Assembly (NCBI GenBank): GCA_020161015.1
Contig: JAIUOT010000049.1
Location: 62,001-126,000 of the forward strand
Length of the DNA: 64,000 bases
DNA from: Actinomycetota bacterium
GTDB taxonomy: Bacteria > Actinomycetota > Actinomycetes > Propionibacteriales > Propionibacteriaceae
Reading direction: 5' to 3'
Notes under the pieces: generated by a model
The model's input: the letters and a program-made list of their open reading frames with translations, nothing else
Database searches by the model: none
Told to the model about the DNA's origin: nothing
Shown: positions 62,277 through 64,000 of the stretch, in pieces
How positions within the stretch are numbered: the stretch's first letter is position 1
Layout of the letters: each line of letters opens with the position of its first letter
Made by a program: the position numbers and the translations under genes

Positions 62277-62306
62277 AACATAAACCACGGTGGCGACGGA
62301 ATGCAA
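62277..62306 (-). promoter_or_regulatory. Promoter of the 23-codon gene
   Basis: On the minus strand TTGCAT (62301-62306), 18 bases, TATGTT (62277-62282). The start site would be near 62270, giving a leader of about 35 bases. Confidence 0.6.
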
Positions 62307-62350
62307 ACCCGATCGCACAATTGCGTGGACGTGGCCTAGACTCCGGGTCC

Positions 62351-62881
62351 ATGTTCGGCTCGCTCGATCCCGTCCGTGCGCTGGAGCGCCCCGACCTGCT
62401 GCCCCCGGCCGTGCTGGCCGCCGTCCGCGACCACGTGCCCTCCGCCCTGGTCTTCGAGGTCGACCCCGCCCACTCCGACACCGAGACGCTGTGCCGCGTC
62501 CACGACCTGCCCCTGGAGGTGATGGCGAACGCCGTCCTCGTGCTGGGGCGCCGCGAGGGCGAGGAGCGCCGCGCGTGCTGCCTTACCCTGGCGCACCGCC
62601 GGGTCGACATCAACGCCGTGGTCCGGCGTCGGCTCGACGTGCGCAAGGCGTCTTTCGCACCGATGGACGTGGCGGTGGCCGAGTCGGGCATGGAGTACGG
62701 CGGCATCACCCCCGTCGGGCTGCCCGCGGGCTGGCCGGTGTGGGTGGACGCCGCGGTGGCCGACACCGAACTGGTGTGCGTCGGCGCCGGCATCCGTGGC
62801 GCGAAGCTGCTGGTACCCGGTGCCGCGCTTCTCGACCTGCCCCTCGCCGAGCGCGTCGAGGGCCTCGCCCGGGACGCCTGA
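62351..62881 (+). CDS. ybaK: YbaK/EbsC aminoacyl-tRNA deacylase-like protein
   Basis: A 176-residue protein of the YbaK/ProX editing family, which hydrolyses mis-charged aminoacyl-tRNAs. The block VMANAVLVLGRREGEERRACCLTLAHRRVDIN and the ASFAPMDVAVAESGMEYGGITPVG stretch are the family signature, with the conserved Lys (RKASF) and GITPVG loop. The ATG comes eight bases after a TAGACT box (62337-62342) and lacks a ribosome site, so it may be leaderless. Confidence 0.88.
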   Translation: MFGSLDPVRALERPDLLPPAVLAAVRDHVPSALVFEVDPAHSDTETLCRVHDLPLEVMANAVLVLGRREGEERRACCLTLAHRRVDINAVVRRRLDVRKASFAPMDVAVAESGMEYGGITPVGLPAGWPVWVDAAVADTELVCVGAGIRGAKLLVPGAALLDLPLAERVEGLARDA

Positions 62882-62884
62882 GCG

Positions 62885-63532
62885 CTAGGACAGCCCGATG
62901 AACGCCCGGAACGCGTCCGAGCCGGTGACGGTGAGCGGCTCTCCGCGCACGAGCCGCTCGGGCGTCAGCAGCCAGTTCTGGTGCTCGACCGGCGCGCCGC
63001 CACGGGCCAGTCGGGTGGTCCCGTTGGGCACGTAGCCGACCTTGCGGCTGACCGCGGCGGACGCCGGGTTGTCGGCGAAGCTGCCGGACGTGATCCGCTC
63101 ACCGCCGAGGTGGTCGAAGACGAACGCGCAGATCGCCTGTCGCATGGCGGTGCCGATGCCCCGCCCGTGGACGCGCCGGGCCAGCCACGAGCCGGTCTCC
63201 CCGGTGAGGGTGACCAGGTAATCGCGCGTGGCGAATCCCTGGCAGCCCACGACCTCGCCGTCCCACTCCACGGCCAGTTCGAGCTGCCAGTGCTCGGGAG
63301 CCCACGTCGCGCGGGTGCCCCAGTGGAAGCGCGCGAAGTCGCCTGGCAGCCGGGCGGCCGGTACCTCGGTCCACGGGACGAGGAACGGCATCACGGCAGG
63401 ATCGTGGACGCCCGACAGCGCGGCGTCCACGAGCAGGGGCAGGACGTCGTCGGTGACCGACCGCAACACCAGCGGTCCCGCCTCGATGCGCAGGCCGAGC
63501 GGCGGGAAGGCCTCGGCCGGCGTCCGGGTCAC
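62885..63532 (-). CDS. GNAT-family N-acetyltransferase, RimJ/RimL-like
   Basis: A 215-residue acetyltransferase of the RimJ/RimL group: [14 protein letters not shown], the acetyl-CoA stretch [17 protein letters not shown] (R/Q-x-x-G-x-G/A), then [21 protein letters not shown]. The GTG start overlaps the upp stop by 4 bases (GTGA), so the two are coupled. Targets could be protein N-termini or small molecules. Confidence 0.9.
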   Translation of the reverse strand: MTRTPAEAFPPLGLRIEAGPLVLRSVTDDVLPLLVDAALSGVHDPAVMPFLVPWTEVPAARLPGDFARFHWGTRATWAPEHWQLELAVEWDGEVVGCQGFATRDYLVTLTGETGSWLARRVHGRGIGTAMRQAICAFVFDHLGGERITSGSFADNPASAAVSRKVGYVPNGTTRLARGGAPVEHQNWLLTPERLVRGEPLTVTGSDAFRAFIGLS

Positions 63533-64000
63533 TGCGCCAGGCCGTAGAGGCGGTCGCCCGCGTCCCCGAGGCCGGGGACGATGTAGCCGACCTCGTTCAG
63601 GTGGTCGTCGAGGGCCGCGCACACCAGGGTGCAGGGCACGCCGATCGGGTCGACCAGTTCACGCATGCGCGCCACGCCCTCGGGCGCGGCGATCAGGCAG
63701 ATGCAGGTGATGTGGTCGGCGCCGCGGTCGACCAGGAACTGCACGGTGCCACCCAGCGAGCCGCCGGTGGCGAGCATCGGGTCGAGCACGTAGCACTGCC
63801 GTCCGGACAGGTCCTTGGGCAGGCGCTCGGCGTAGGTGAACGGCTGCAGGGTCGTCTCGTCCCGCACCATGCCGACGAAGCCGACCTCGGCGGTGGGGAT
63901 GAGCCGCATCATGCCCTCGAGCATCCCCAGGCCGGCGCGCAGGATCGGCACGACCAGCGGGCGGGGACGGGTGAGGCCGACCCCCGTGGTGGTGGTGATC
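63529..64000 (-). CDS. upp: Uracil phosphoribosyltransferase, C-terminal part (runs off window)
   Basis: The complement from the window edge to 63529 reads [26 protein letters not shown], then [15 protein letters not shown] (the PRPP loop) and [19 protein letters not shown], the closing motif of uracil phosphoribosyltransferase. It salvages uracil to UMP. The N-terminus lies outside the window. The GNAT gene is coupled behind it. Confidence 0.95.
   Translation of the reverse strand, partial: ITTTTGVGLTRPRPLVVPILRAGLGMLEGMMRLIPTAEVGFVGMVRDETTLQPFTYAERLPKDLSGRQCYVLDPMLATGGSLGGTVQFLVDRGADHITCICLIAAPEGVARMRELVDPIGVPCTLVCAALDDHLNEVGYIVPGLGDAGDRLYGLAQ

Overview
The window is high-GC DNA (roughly 70% G+C by eye) that reads as a chromosomal segment of a Gram-positive actinobacterium, probably near the Propionibacteriales. 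The evidence is the mix of genes: a GTP-type PEP carboxykinase, a short-N-terminus threonine synthase, a divergent LysG/LysE pair, LCP cell-wall ligase, MenB, LigB-type DNA ligase, DivIVA-like coiled coils, and many start codons 6-9 bases after a TANNNT box (leaderless mRNAs). No phage, plasmid, CRISPR or insertion-sequence genes are visible. The species assignment is an inference.

Layout. 1-5403: N-terminal part of thrC, then a tightly coupled operon of two coiled-coil polar-growth type proteins, an aldo/keto reductase and a class C beta-lactamase-like serine hydrolase. 5469-13276: PIG-L deacetylase, class I glutamine amidotransferase, YbdK-like carboxylate-amine ligase, an asymmetric two-gene ABC exporter and a quinone oxidoreductase. 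13367-17069: two serine tRNAs, a small membrane protein, an LCP protein and an SRPBCC/ATC-hydrolase-like fusion. 17198-22582: a LacI-controlled sugar ABC importer with an intracellular clan GH-J-like glycosidase. 22659-30019: a degenerate metallophosphoesterase-like lipoprotein, a GNAT, a LysR/two-AKR unit, a NagD-type phosphatase and transaldolase. 30061-34555: a complete beta-glucoside PTS operon (promoter, RAT antiterminator, overlapping terminator, EIIBCA, 6-phospho-beta-glucosidase, BglG/LicT antiterminator). 34778-39367: methyltransferase, Old Yellow Enzyme, a second copy of the glycosidase, PEP carboxykinase. 39789-45516: tRNA-Arg, pseudo-rhomboid, lysG/lysE, a lipoprotein, DNA ligase and an AlkA-type glycosylase.

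45545-52185 is the most unusual stretch: a single protein that joins a GAF/NarL-type histidine kinase to a phosphorylation-dead receiver and a LuxR helix-turn-helix, followed by an operator-rich gap and then a class II aldolase, HAD phosphatase, DhaL, DhaK and a divergent transaldolase-like protein. I read this as a candidate uncharacterised ketose catabolic pathway. 52216-59206 holds orphan TadE/TadG-like proteins, a DUF885 peptidase, a glycerophosphodiesterase, an MFS exporter with its TetR repressor and a double palindromic operator, and menB. 59325-64000 holds a PadR/DUF5808-like/CPBP operon with a PadR operator inside its promoter, a tiny 23-codon gene with a very strong ribosome site and a hairpin behind it, YbaK, a GNAT and the 3' part of upp.

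A dispersed family of 50-bp palindromes with a GGAATTCC core occurs three times (8148, 12229, 61516), always in gaps between genes, and looks like a REP/REPIN element. All coordinates and motifs were read by eye. Family names rest on recognised motifs, not on searches.
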